This document shows, piece by piece, positions 22,944 through 31,677 of a DNA stretch of 33,214 nucleotides (position 1 is its first letter; every line of letters begins with the position of its first letter). The notes below the pieces were generated by a model that saw only the letters and a program-made list of their open reading frames with translations, was not told the DNA's origin and searched no databases. The DNA comes from Sinorhizobium fredii USDA 205 (GTDB lineage: Bacteria > Pseudomonadota > Alphaproteobacteria > Rhizobiales > Rhizobiaceae). The translations under genes were made by a program, and so were the position numbers. The DNA is taken from NCBI RefSeq assembly GCF_001461695.1, contig NZ_AUTC01000171.1, positions 1 through 33,214 of the forward strand, written 5' to 3'.

Positions 22944-23879
22944 ATGGCCTATGCCGCACGCCATGATGGCCTGCCCGCAATTCGTCCGCCGCTGATGAAG
23001 CGCATCGCGGATGCCTCGGCACCTTATCTCTACAGTGCGCCGGCGCTGATCCTGATCGTCACGGTCATGCTGGTGCCGCTTGTCCTCGGCGTCTCCTATG
23101 CCTTCCGCGACATCCAACTGCTCAACCCTTTCTCCGGCGCCTTCATCGGCCTCGATCATTTCCGGGCGCTGTCGCAGGATCAGGCTTTCTTCCGCTCGCT
23201 GCGCAACACACTCTGGTGGACAGGCGCATCCGTCCTTCTCCAATTTGCCTTCGGCCTGATCCTGGCGCTGCTGCTCGACAAGCCGTTTCGCGGCCGCGCC
23301 ATCGCCCAGGCGCTCGTTTTCCTGCCCTGGGCGGTGCCGAGCTTTCTTGCCGGCCTCAATTGGGCCTGGCTCTTCAATCCCGTCGTCGGGCCGCTGCCGC
23401 ACTGGTTCTACGCGATCGGGCTGATGAGCCAGCCGGCCAACATCCTCTCCGATCCGCAGCTTGCCATGTGGGGGCCGATCGTCGCCAATATCTGGTGGGG
23501 CATTCCGTTCTTCGCGATCACCCTGCTGGCCGCGCTGCAGGCGATCCCGCGCGATCTATACGAGGCGGCGAGCATTGACGGCGCCGGCGCCTTCCAGCGC
23601 TTCCTGTCGATCACCCTTCCCTTCCTGGCGCCGACCATCGCTATCACCATCCTGCTGCGCACCGTCTGGATCTCGAATTTCGCCGATCTCATCATCGTCA
23701 TGACCAACGGCGGCCCGGCGGACCGGACGCAGATCGTCGCCAGCTACATCTTCACGCAGGCGTTCAAGCGGCTCGATTTCGGCTATGCCTCGGCAATCGC
23801 GCTGGTGCTCTTGGCGCTGCTGCTGGCCTATTCGCTGCTGATCGTCATCCTGCGGCAATGGCTCCTGAGCAAGGATTGA
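22944..23879 (+). CDS. Sugar-type ABC transporter permease (MalF/UgpA-like)
   Basis: A 311-residue inner-membrane permease with six main helices; the first is YSAPALILIVTVMLVPLVLG (residues about 33-52). The coupling EAA loop near residues 208-230 reads DLYEAASIDGAGAFQRFLSI followed by TLPFLAP. The WAVPSFLAGLNWAWLF segment and the NGGPADRT loop are typical of the CUT1 class. A GGGGAA SD lies about 11 bases before the ATG at 22944. Its stop is 4 bases from the next permease start. It pairs with that protein and depends on the ATPase at the end of the operon. Confidence 0.9.
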   Translation: MAYAARHDGLPAIRPPLMKRIADASAPYLYSAPALILIVTVMLVPLVLGVSYAFRDIQLLNPFSGAFIGLDHFRALSQDQAFFRSLRNTLWWTGASVLLQFAFGLILALLLDKPFRGRAIAQALVFLPWAVPSFLAGLNWAWLFNPVVGPLPHWFYAIGLMSQPANILSDPQLAMWGPIVANIWWGIPFFAITLLAALQAIPRDLYEAASIDGAGAFQRFLSITLPFLAPTIAITILLRTVWISNFADLIIVMTNGGPADRTQIVASYIFTQAFKRLDFGYASAIALVLLALLLAYSLLIVILRQWLLSKD

Positions 23880-23883
23880 ACCG

Positions 23884-24717
23884 ATGCGCGCCAAAGCAGC
23901 CTTCCTCACCGTCGCGCACCGCCTGGCGATCCTTGCCTATATCGCCTTTGCGCTCTTTCCGCTCTTCTGGCTCCTCAAAGTCGCGGTGACGCCCAACGAT
24001 CTGCTCTATTCCGAAGGCATCCGCCTCTGGCCGTCGCGGGCCAGCCTCGAGCATTTCGATTTCGTGCTGAGGCACAGCGCCTTTCCCGTCTTCTTCCGCA
24101 ACAGCCTGATCGTCTCCGGCTCGACGGCGATCGTGGTGACGATCCTTGCCTCGCTCTCCGGCTATGCACTGTCGCGCTTCCGCTTCCGCGGGAAATATTG
24201 GCTGGTGACGCTGATGCTGCTGACGCAGATGTTTCCGCTGGTCATGCTGGTCGCGCCGATCTTCAAGATCCTCTCGCCGCTGGGGCTGACGAACAGCCTG
24301 ACAGGCCTCGTCATCGTCTACACGGCCTTCAACGTGCCCTTCGCCACCTTCCTGATGCAGTCCTTCTTCGACGGCATTCCGAAGGATCTGGAAGAGGCGG
24401 CGATGATCGACGGCGCCACGCAATTCGTCGCCTTCCGCCAGATCATCCTGCCGCTGACGCTGCCCGGCATCGCCGCCACCCTCGGCTTCGTCTTCACCGC
24501 CGCCTGGAGCGAACTACTGTTCTCGCTGATGCTGATCTCCGGCAACGAGCAGGCGACGTTCCCGGTCGGGCTGCTGTCCTTCGTCTCGAAATTCTCGGTC
24601 GACTTCGGCCAAATGATGGCTGCCGGCGTGCTGGCGCTGATCCCGGCCTGCCTCTTCTTCCTGCTCATTCAACGCTACCTTGTCCAGGGCCTCACGGCCG
24701 GCGCAGTCAAAGGCTGA
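23884..24717 (+). CDS. Sugar-type ABC transporter permease (MalG/UgpE-like)
   Basis: A 277-residue permease of the MalG class. A hydrophobic N-terminal helix (LAILAYIAFALFPLFWLLKV) is followed by the periplasmic loop and FFRNSLIVSGSTAIVVTILA. The coupling loop DLEEAAMIDGATQFVAFRQI then ILPLTLPG (around residues 166-192) is the CUT1 EAA motif. It starts 4 bases after the upstream permease stop and ends 4 bases before the ATPase start, so the three genes are very probably co-translated in the order permease, permease, ATPase. Confidence 0.9.
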   Translation: MRAKAAFLTVAHRLAILAYIAFALFPLFWLLKVAVTPNDLLYSEGIRLWPSRASLEHFDFVLRHSAFPVFFRNSLIVSGSTAIVVTILASLSGYALSRFRFRGKYWLVTLMLLTQMFPLVMLVAPIFKILSPLGLTNSLTGLVIVYTAFNVPFATFLMQSFFDGIPKDLEEAAMIDGATQFVAFRQIILPLTLPGIAATLGFVFTAAWSELLFSLMLISGNEQATFPVGLLSFVSKFSVDFGQMMAAGVLALIPACLFFLLIQRYLVQGLTAGAVKG

Positions 24718-24721
24718 ACCC

Positions 24722-25789
<1,068 letters not shown>

Positions 25790-25995
25790 CACAGTTTCCG
25801 CGCGCCGGCCCGGCACGGCGGCCGGCCTCTACCCGGAAGGAGCAATTGACTTCTCCCCGACGAGGACTAGCTTCTTTCCTGTCGCAAGTATCAATGCCCC
25901 GGCGCGCCATTCCTGAAGAGAAGCAAGCACCGCCAAAGCCATGATTTGACGATACTCTTCTTTGCCCCCGCGCCGGGCGAAATTGGGGAAGTATC
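25790..25995 (+). promoter_or_regulatory. Leader region of the cytochrome c / oxidase operon
   Basis: The 206-base gap contains a GC hairpin at 25804-25826 (GCCGGCC with GGCCGGC, no T-run), probably the end of the ABC operon. A TTGACT hexamer at 25846-25851 is followed after about 16 bases by TAGCTT, a weak promoter candidate for cytochrome c. GGGGAAG lies before the ATG at 25996. No gene is seen. Confidence 0.35.
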
Positions 25996-26382
25996 ATGCG
26001 AATTGCTGTTGTTGCCCTGTCTTTTTCGGCACTCCTGCTCTGTCCGGTTGCCGGCCATGCCCAGGAGGGCGATGCCGAGGCCGGAGCCACGGTCTTCAAG
26101 AAATGCGCCACCTGCCACGTCGTGGACAAGGACCAGAACAAGGTCGGTCCGTCGCTGCAGGGCATTATCGGCAGGACCGCCGGCACGCATGCGGATTTCA
26201 AATATTCGCAAGCCATGGTCGATGCGGGCAAGGGCGGGCTCGTCTGGGACGACGCGGCATTGCACGAATATCTCCGCAATCCCAAAGCCAAGATCAAAGG
26301 CACCAAGATGGTCTTTCCCGGCCTCAAGAAGGACGAAGAGATCGTCAATGTGATTGCCTATCTCAAGCAACACCCCAAATAG
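25996..26382 (+). CDS. Periplasmic class I c-type cytochrome (cytochrome c2-like)
   Basis: A 128-residue exported protein. Its Sec signal ends at about residue 23 (PVAGHAQ, then EGDAEAG). A single heme-binding motif C-A-T-C-H has Cys37, Cys40 and the axial His41, with Met105 in GTKMVFPG as the probable sixth ligand. The fold matches small soluble cytochromes c2/c550 of alpha-proteobacteria. It lies directly upstream of the oxidase genes on the same strand, so it may donate electrons to this oxidase from the bc1 complex. A hairpin separates it from the oxidase genes. Confidence 0.92.
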   Translation: MRIAVVALSFSALLLCPVAGHAQEGDAEAGATVFKKCATCHVVDKDQNKVGPSLQGIIGRTAGTHADFKYSQAMVDAGKGGLVWDDAALHEYLRNPKAKIKGTKMVFPGLKKDEEIVNVIAYLKQHPK

Positions 26383-26392
26383 GAGAATCCCG

Positions 26393-26420
26393 CGGAAAGG
26401 CAGAATTCTGCGCCTTTCCG
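26393..26420 (+). terminator. Hairpin between cytochrome c and oxidase genes
   Basis: CGGAAAGGC (26393-26401) and GCCTTTCCG (26412-26420) pair, and GCAGAATTCTGC at the loop is itself self-complementary. There is no T-run, so it is likely a partial terminator or stability element that lets the small cytochrome be made separately from the oxidase. Confidence 0.6.
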
Positions 26421-26519
26421 AGGATTTGCCAGTATTATCCGTTCGTGCAATAATTCTGATCGGAACGCCGCGAATTGCGCATTCGTCTCACGGCCAATCG
26501 CGGCGGGGAGGGACAGAAA

Positions 26520-27362
26520 ATGGCGGTGGTAGTGATTCTGGTTCTGTTGGCCGCCGGATCAGTGTTGTTCCATTTGTTGAGTCCTTGGTGGTGGACGCCG
26601 ATCGCCTCAAACTGGAATTACATAGACAATACCATCATCATAACCTTCTGGATCACCGGCATTGCCTTTACCGCCGTGGTCCTGTTCATGGCCTATTGCG
26701 TTCTGCGTTTCCGCCATCGACCGGGCACCACCGCCGCCTATGAGCCCGAGAACAAGAAACTCGAAGGCTGGCTGGCGACGAGCACCACGCTTGGCGTGGC
26801 GGCGATGCTGGCGCCCGGCCTGTTCGTCTGGAACCAGTTCATCACCGTCCCGCAGGATGCCACCGAAGTGGAAGTGATCGGTCAGCAATGGCTGTGGAGC
26901 TTCCGGCTTCCCGGCGCCGACGGACGGCTTGGCACGAGCGAAACACGCGACATCACCCCAGAAAACACGCTTGGCCTGAACCGAAACGACGCCGCCAGCC
27001 TCGACGATCTGATCATCGAGGGCGGCGAGCTTCACCTTCCCATCGGCAAGCCGGTCAAGATGCTGCTCCGCTCCGTCGATGTCTTGCACGACTTCTACGT
27101 GCCGGAATTTCGCGCCAAGATGGACATGGTGCCGGGGATGGTGACCTATTTCTGGCTCACCCCGACGCGCACCGGAACATTCGAAATTCTCTGTGCGGAG
27201 CTCTGCGGCGTCGGTCACCCGCAGATGCGCGGCACCGTCGTGGTCGATACCGAGGAAGACTATCAGGCCTGGCTTGCCGAGCAGCAGAGTTTCTCGCAAC
27301 TATCCGCATCGTCCGAAGCAAACCCGGCGGCAACCTCGATTGCCGCGGCAGCGGCGCAGTAG
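26520..27362 (+). CDS. coxM: Cytochrome c oxidase subunit II (CoxM-like)
   Basis: A 280-residue inner-membrane and periplasmic subunit. Two N-terminal helices (about residues 3-20 and 40-62, with a further hydrophobic stretch near 87-107) precede the cupredoxin domain. CuA ligands are complete: His190, then C-A-E-L-C with Cys225, Glu227 and Cys229, His233 and Met236. The aromatic QQWLWSF patch (122-128) is the cytochrome c electron-entry site. No fused cytochrome c domain follows, unlike caa3 enzymes, so a free cytochrome c is needed; one is encoded just upstream. GGGAGGG lies 7 bases before the ATG at 26520. The Ala-rich C-terminus is short. The gene order matches coxMNOP-type operons known from Bradyrhizobium. 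Confidence 0.9.
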   Translation: MAVVVILVLLAAGSVLFHLLSPWWWTPIASNWNYIDNTIIITFWITGIAFTAVVLFMAYCVLRFRHRPGTTAAYEPENKKLEGWLATSTTLGVAAMLAPGLFVWNQFITVPQDATEVEVIGQQWLWSFRLPGADGRLGTSETRDITPENTLGLNRNDAASLDDLIIEGGELHLPIGKPVKMLLRSVDVLHDFYVPEFRAKMDMVPGMVTYFWLTPTRTGTFEILCAELCGVGHPQMRGTVVVDTEEDYQAWLAEQQSFSQLSASSEANPAATSIAAAAAQ

Positions 27363-27395
27363 GAGGCGCCGTGCAGTAGCAACCTGGGAGGACAT

Positions 27396-29177
27396 ATGAT
27401 GGTCGACGTCCGGTCCGGTATTGGCGAGGCACTACCGCCTCCCGAAGTCGAGGATGTTGAACTTTATCATCCGCATAGCTGGTGGACGAAATACGTCTTC
27501 AGCCAGGATGCGAAGATCATCGCCATCCAATATGCGACGACTGCGATCGCCATCGGCATGGTGGCGCTGGTGCTCTCCTGGCTGATGCGCCTGCAGCTCG
27601 GCTTTCCCGGCACGTTCGACTTTATCGATGCCGATGCCTATTACCAATTCATCACCATGCACGGCATGATCATGGTGATCTACCTGCTCACGGCGCTCTT
27701 CCTCGGCGGCTTCGGCAACTATCTCATCCCGTTGATGGTCGGCGCCCGCGACATGGTCTTCCCCTACGCCAACATGCTGAGCTACTGGATCTATCTGCTC
27801 GCCGTGCTGGTCCTGGTCGCGAGCTTCTTCGCACCCGGCGGACCGACCGGCGCCGGCTGGACGCTCTATCCCCCGCAGGCGGTTCTCTCCGGCACGCCCG
27901 GCGGCAAGGACTGGGGCATCATCCTGATGCTCGCTTCGCTGATCATCTTCATCATCGGCTTCACCATGGGCGGCCTCAATTACGTCGTCACCGTGCTCCA
28001 GGGCCGCGCCCGCGGCATGACGCTGATGCGCCTGCCGCTGACCGTCTGGGGCATCTTCACCGCGACGGTGATGGCGCTGCTCGCCTTCCCCGCCCTGTTC
28101 GTCGCCTGCGTCATGATGCTCTTCGACCGGCTGCTCGGCACCAGCTTCTTCATGCCGGCGATCGTCGAAATGGGCGAGCAGTTGCAGCATGGCGGCGGCA
28201 GTCCGATCCTGTTCCAGCATCTCTTCTGGTTCTTCGGCCACCCGGAGGTCTACATCGTCGCCCTGCCCGCCTTCGGCATCGTTTCCGATCTGATCAGCAC
28301 CCATGCGCGCAAGAACATCTTCGGCTACCGCATGATGGTCTGGGCGATTGTCATCATCGGCGGCCTCTCCTTCATCGTCTGGGCCCACCACATGTATGTG
28401 AGCGGGATGAACCCCTATTTCGGCTTCTTCTTCGCCACCACGACGCTGATCATCGCCGTGCCGACGGCGATCAAGGTCTACAACTGGGTGCTGACCCTCT
28501 GGCGCGGCAACATCCACCTGACCCTGCCGATGCTCTTCGCGCTCGGCTTCATCGTCACCTTCGTCAATGGCGGGTTGACGGGACTGTTCCTCGGCAATGT
28601 CGTCGTCGACGTACCGCTCTCCGACACGATGTTCGTCGTGGCGCATTTCCACATGGTCATGGGCGTGGCGCCGATCATGGTCATCTTCGGCGCGATCTAC
28701 CACTGGTACCCGAAGATGACCGGACGCATGCTCAACGAGGCGCTCGGCCAGATCCATTTCTGGGTCACCTTCCTCGGCGCCTATTTGATCTTTTTCCCGA
28801 TGCACTATGTCGGCCTCGTCGGCGTGCCGCGCCGCTACTACGAACTCGGCGAGATGGCGTTCGTGCAGGATTCCGTCCACAGCCTCAACGCCTTCATCAG
28901 CGTCATGGCGCTGATCGTCGGCGCCGCCCAGATCGTCTTCCTCTTCAATCTCGCCTGGAGCGTACGACACGGCCGGGACGCCGGCGGCAATCCCTGGCGG
29001 GCGACAACGCTCGAGTGGCAGACGCCGGAGACGCCGCCGGCGCATGGCAACTGGGGCAAGGAGCTGCCGGTCGTCTATCGCTGGGCCTACGACTACAGCG
29101 TCCCGGGTGCAGCGGAGGATTTCATCCCGCAGAACCAACCGACGCCGGGGCTTGTCACCCATGAGGCGTCGTCATGA
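27396..29177 (+). CDS. coxN: Cytochrome c oxidase subunit I (CoxN-like)
   Basis: A 593-residue catalytic subunit with about 12 helices. Low-spin heme ligands are His89 and His419, heme a3 ligand is His417 (VVAHFHM), and CuB ligands are His282, His331 and His332 with the cross-linked Tyr286 (FFGHPEVYI). Glu284 in GHPEV marks an A1-type proton-pumping oxidase. Asp119 (D-channel entry) and Lys360 in PTAIK (K-channel) are present. The segment normally ending FPRMNNLS reads FPYANMLS here, keeping Asn126 but changing its neighbours. The start at 27396 has GGGAGG upstream; an ATG one codon later is equally possible. The stop overlaps the next gene as ATGA. Confidence 0.95.
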   Translation: MMVDVRSGIGEALPPPEVEDVELYHPHSWWTKYVFSQDAKIIAIQYATTAIAIGMVALVLSWLMRLQLGFPGTFDFIDADAYYQFITMHGMIMVIYLLTALFLGGFGNYLIPLMVGARDMVFPYANMLSYWIYLLAVLVLVASFFAPGGPTGAGWTLYPPQAVLSGTPGGKDWGIILMLASLIIFIIGFTMGGLNYVVTVLQGRARGMTLMRLPLTVWGIFTATVMALLAFPALFVACVMMLFDRLLGTSFFMPAIVEMGEQLQHGGGSPILFQHLFWFFGHPEVYIVALPAFGIVSDLISTHARKNIFGYRMMVWAIVIIGGLSFIVWAHHMYVSGMNPYFGFFFATTTLIIAVPTAIKVYNWVLTLWRGNIHLTLPMLFALGFIVTFVNGGLTGLFLGNVVVDVPLSDTMFVVAHFHMVMGVAPIMVIFGAIYHWYPKMTGRMLNEALGQIHFWVTFLGAYLIFFPMHYVGLVGVPRRYYELGEMAFVQDSVHSLNAFISVMALIVGAAQIVFLFNLAWSVRHGRDAGGNPWRATTLEWQTPETPPAHGNWGKELPVVYRWAYDYSVPGAAEDFIPQNQPTPGLVTHEASS

Positions 29178-29872
29178 GCGTTGCTGTAATCTTCCTCGCG
29201 CTGGTCGCCGCCATTATCGTCTGGTGGCTCGCCCAGCAGCGGCTGGCATCGCGGCCCTGGCTCGAGGTCGGTCACGTCTACGACCGCCGGAGCGGCGCGC
29301 CGTTGCCGGCGGCAAAAATCGGTCTCGGCGTCTTCCTCGGCGTCGTCGGCGCGCTCTTCTCGCTTGCCATCAGCGCCTATTTCATGCGCATGGCCTCCTC
29401 CGACTGGGGCTCTCTGCCCCTGCCCGCTCTCCTCTGGGTCAATACGGCCGTTCTTGCCGTTGGCAGCATCACCCTGCACCTGGCGAAGATGGAGACGAAG
29501 CGGCGGAATGACGAGGCGACCCGGACCGCGCTGCTCGCGGCCCTTGCGACGGGCCTTGCCTTTCTCGTCGGGCAGCTTTTCGCCTGGCGCGAATTGACAG
29601 CGGCCGGCTATCTCTTGGCCGGAAATCCCGCCAACAGCTTCTTTTATCTGCTGACCGGCATGCACGGCCTGCACATTGTCGGCGGACTTGTCGCGCTCGG
29701 CCGGCTCACCCTCCGCGCCTGGGGCGGGCCACTCGACCGCCGAATGCGCCTGACGGTCGAGCTCTGCGCCATCTACTGGCATTTCATGCTGTTCGTCTGG
29801 CTGGTGCTCTTCGCCCTGTTTTCCGGCTGGGCCAGTGACGTCGTCGATTTCTGCCGCCAACTGCTGACATAG
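29174..29872 (+). CDS. coxO: Cytochrome c oxidase subunit III-like protein (CoxO-like)
   Basis: A 232-residue membrane protein with about five helices and the heme-copper oxidase subunit III pattern in its C-terminal half: FFYLLTGMHGLHIVGGLVAL, then CAIYWHFMLFVWLVLFALF. The N-terminal part is shorter and less typical than in normal subunit III, beginning with a helix from residue 3. Its start overlaps the subunit I stop by 4 bases. It is one of two subunit III-like proteins in this operon; the pair is characteristic of coxMNOP-type oxidases. A structural rather than catalytic role is expected. Confidence 0.88.
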   Translation: MSVAVIFLALVAAIIVWWLAQQRLASRPWLEVGHVYDRRSGAPLPAAKIGLGVFLGVVGALFSLAISAYFMRMASSDWGSLPLPALLWVNTAVLAVGSITLHLAKMETKRRNDEATRTALLAALATGLAFLVGQLFAWRELTAAGYLLAGNPANSFFYLLTGMHGLHIVGGLVALGRLTLRAWGGPLDRRMRLTVELCAIYWHFMLFVWLVLFALFSGWASDVVDFCRQLLT

Positions 29873-29883
29873 GAACGCTGAAA

Positions 29884-30606
29884 ATGTCTGCTCCGATCAA
29901 GACCCCCGCTGCAGAAACGCTTCCCCGGCCCGCCGGTTTGGCTGGGCTGGCGTCGGATTGGGCCTCGGACCAGCGGACGTTCAAGAATGTCTCCTGGGGA
30001 AAGGCCATGATGTGGATCTTTCTCCTGAGCGACACCTTCGTCTTCGGCTGCTTCCTGCTCGCCTACATGGCGGCGCGGATGTCCACCACCGTTCCCTGGC
30101 CGAACCCGAGCGAAGTCTTCGCGCTCGAGATCGGCGGAACGCATATGCCGCTGATCCTCATCGCCATCATGACTTTCGTGCTGATCTCCTCGAGCGGCAC
30201 CATGGCGATGGCGGTCAACTGCGGCTATCGCCGCGACCGCAGGAAGACCGCAATTCTGATGCTGGTGACCGCGCTGTTTGGCGCCACCTTCGTCGGCATG
30301 CAGGCCTTCGAGTGGTCGAAGCTGATCTCCGAAGGCGTGCGGCCCTGGGGCAATCCCTGGGGAGCGGCGCAATTCGGCTCCTCATTCTTCATGATCACCG
30401 GCTTTCACGGCACCCATGTCACGATCGGCGTGATCTTCCTGCTGATCGTCGCCCGCAAGGTCTGGCGCGGCGATTACGACACGGAGCGCCGCGGCTTCTT
30501 CACCAGCCGCAAGGGTCGCTACGAGATCGTCGAGATCACCGGGCTCTATTGGCACTTCGTCGATCTGGTCTGGGTATTCATCTTCGCATTCTTCTATCTC
30601 TGGTGA
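29884..30606 (+). CDS. coxP: Second cytochrome c oxidase subunit III-like protein (CoxP-like)
   Basis: A 240-residue membrane protein, also of the subunit III family: WIFLLSDTFVFGCFLLAYMA early and FFMITGFHGTHVTIGVIFLL, then GLYWHFVDLVWVFIFAFFYLW at the very C-terminus. These helices carry the usual HxxH and YWHFVD motifs of subunit III. It follows the CoxO gene by 11 bases and precedes subunit IV by 10, on the same strand. Two complete subunit III homologues in one operon is a known but uncommon arrangement. Confidence 0.9.
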   Translation: MSAPIKTPAAETLPRPAGLAGLASDWASDQRTFKNVSWGKAMMWIFLLSDTFVFGCFLLAYMAARMSTTVPWPNPSEVFALEIGGTHMPLILIAIMTFVLISSSGTMAMAVNCGYRRDRRKTAILMLVTALFGATFVGMQAFEWSKLISEGVRPWGNPWGAAQFGSSFFMITGFHGTHVTIGVIFLLIVARKVWRGDYDTERRGFFTSRKGRYEIVEITGLYWHFVDLVWVFIFAFFYLW

Positions 30607-30616
30607 GGAGGGCACC

Positions 30617-30964
30617 ATGGCTCATGCCGAGGCACATCCTGCAGCGCATGCGGAACAGCAGCAGCACCCGATCAAGCTCTACCTCTTGGTCTGGGGCCTG
30701 CTCTTCGTGCTCAGCGCTTTTTCCTACCTGGTCGATTATTTCGGGCTGCAGGGATATCTGCGCTGGTCGCTGATCCTGATTTTCATGATGCTGAAGGCCG
30801 GCCTGATCGTCGCGGTGTTCATGCACATGGCCTGGGAGCGATTGGCGCTGACCTATGCGATTCTGCTGCCGCCGCTGCTGGTTCTTGTTTTCGTGGCGCT
30901 GATGGTCTCGGAGTCGAACTACGTTCTCTTTACCCGCCTTGCCTTCTTCGGCACCGGGCCCTGA
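30617..30964 (+). CDS. Cytochrome c oxidase subunit IV family protein
   Basis: A 115-residue membrane protein with a His/Ala-rich N-terminus (about 20 residues) and three helices near residues 21-42, 50-72 and 80-100. KAGLIVAVFMHMAWER in the second helix is the prokaryotic subunit IV (CtaF/CyoD-like) signature. A GGAGGGCACC-type SD precedes the ATG at 30617. As last gene of the oxidase operon it likely helps assembly or stability of the complex. Confidence 0.88.
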   Translation: MAHAEAHPAAHAEQQQHPIKLYLLVWGLLFVLSAFSYLVDYFGLQGYLRWSLILIFMMLKAGLIVAVFMHMAWERLALTYAILLPPLLVLVFVALMVSESNYVLFTRLAFFGTGP

Positions 30965-31104
30965 CTGCCGGGCGAGAAAGGAAATCAGAGCGTTTTCTGG
31001 CCGCCGCGGCGATTTGGACTGTTCGAAGGCGGGTCAAATCACTGATTCTTACGTGCGTGACCCAAAATTCATCGCCATGGAGTAGCAGATTCGTTGAAAC
31101 TCAC

Positions 31105-31141
31105 TTGCGGATTAATTCGCCAAAAACTATTTACTTAGTAA
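31105..31141 (+). promoter_or_regulatory. Promoter and dyad upstream of the Rrf2 regulator
   Basis: A -35-like TTGCGG (31105-31110) and -10-like TATTTA (31128-31133) are 17 bases apart. TTACTTAGTAA (31131-31141), a dyad with a single central base, overlaps the -10 end and start region, about 74 bases before the ATG. That placement fits autorepression by the Rrf2 protein. The rest of the 250-base gap, 30965-31214, holds no gene. Confidence 0.45.
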
Positions 31142-31214
31142 GAAATGATAGACGTCTGAATCCCCTGTGCGCGCCATCCGGCACGCGCACGATCGACACC
31201 ATTCGAGTCCCAAA

Positions 31215-31670
31215 ATGCTTACGAAAAAAGGCAAGTACGGGTTGAAGGCGCTTGTTGATCTGGCGAGCCTTGGTCCTGGTGAAACCGCGTTCGTGACAGA
31301 GATCGCGACCCGCAACAATATTCCGAAGAAGTTCCTCGACACGATCCTCCTGGAACTGCGCAACACTGGAATTCTGCGATCGAAGAAAGGCCCGAACGGC
31401 GGTTATTCGCTGTCGAAGCCCGCCTCCGAGATCATGATCGGCCAGGTGATCCGCGCGCTCGACGGACCGCTCGCTCCCATCCGCTGTGCGAGCCGGACGG
31501 CCTTCGAGGCCTGCGATGATTGCAACGACCCGGTCGGCTGTCAGGTTCGCCTGTCGATGACGGAGGTCCGCGACGCGATCGCCACCATCCTCGACAACAT
31601 GACCCTTGCGCAGTTCGTCGCCAGGGACCGGACGAAGACGGTCGAGGAAGCGCTCATCGCCGGCGAATAG
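31215..31670 (+). CDS. Rrf2-family transcriptional regulator with four clustered cysteines
   Basis: A 151-residue regulator. The Rrf2 winged helix-turn-helix (about 1-80) has KYGLKALVDLA, IPKKFLDTILLELRNTGIL and GPNGGYSLSKPA. Cysteines 91, 100, 103 and 109 follow, spacing C-x8-C-x2-C-x5-C; related Rrf2 proteins (IscR, RirA, NsrR) use three such cysteines to hold an Fe-S cluster. CymR-like members act without a cluster on cysteine and sulfur genes, so Fe-S or redox/sulfur sensing are both possible. The ATG at 31215 is preferred over an upstream in-frame start, because the family begins MLTKKGKYGLKAL. It converges on the acyl-CoA-dehydrogenase-like gene with 7 bases between stops. Confidence 0.9.
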   Translation: MLTKKGKYGLKALVDLASLGPGETAFVTEIATRNNIPKKFLDTILLELRNTGILRSKKGPNGGYSLSKPASEIMIGQVIRALDGPLAPIRCASRTAFEACDDCNDPVGCQVRLSMTEVRDAIATILDNMTLAQFVARDRTKTVEEALIAGE

Positions 31671-31677
31671 GCTGGCC

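Noticed and set aside
21561..23402. Long minus-strand open frame opposite the sugar-type binding protein and permease.
   Set aside because: It is antisense to well-recognised genes, has no SD and shows low-complexity Arg/Gly/Asp-rich composition.
27432..29162. Long open frame on the minus strand opposite subunit I, more than 570 codons.
   Set aside because: It lies fully antisense to a gene with all heme-copper oxidase motifs. Its translation is rich in Arg, Asp, Glu, His and Gln without any family motif, as expected for antisense frames in GC-rich DNA.
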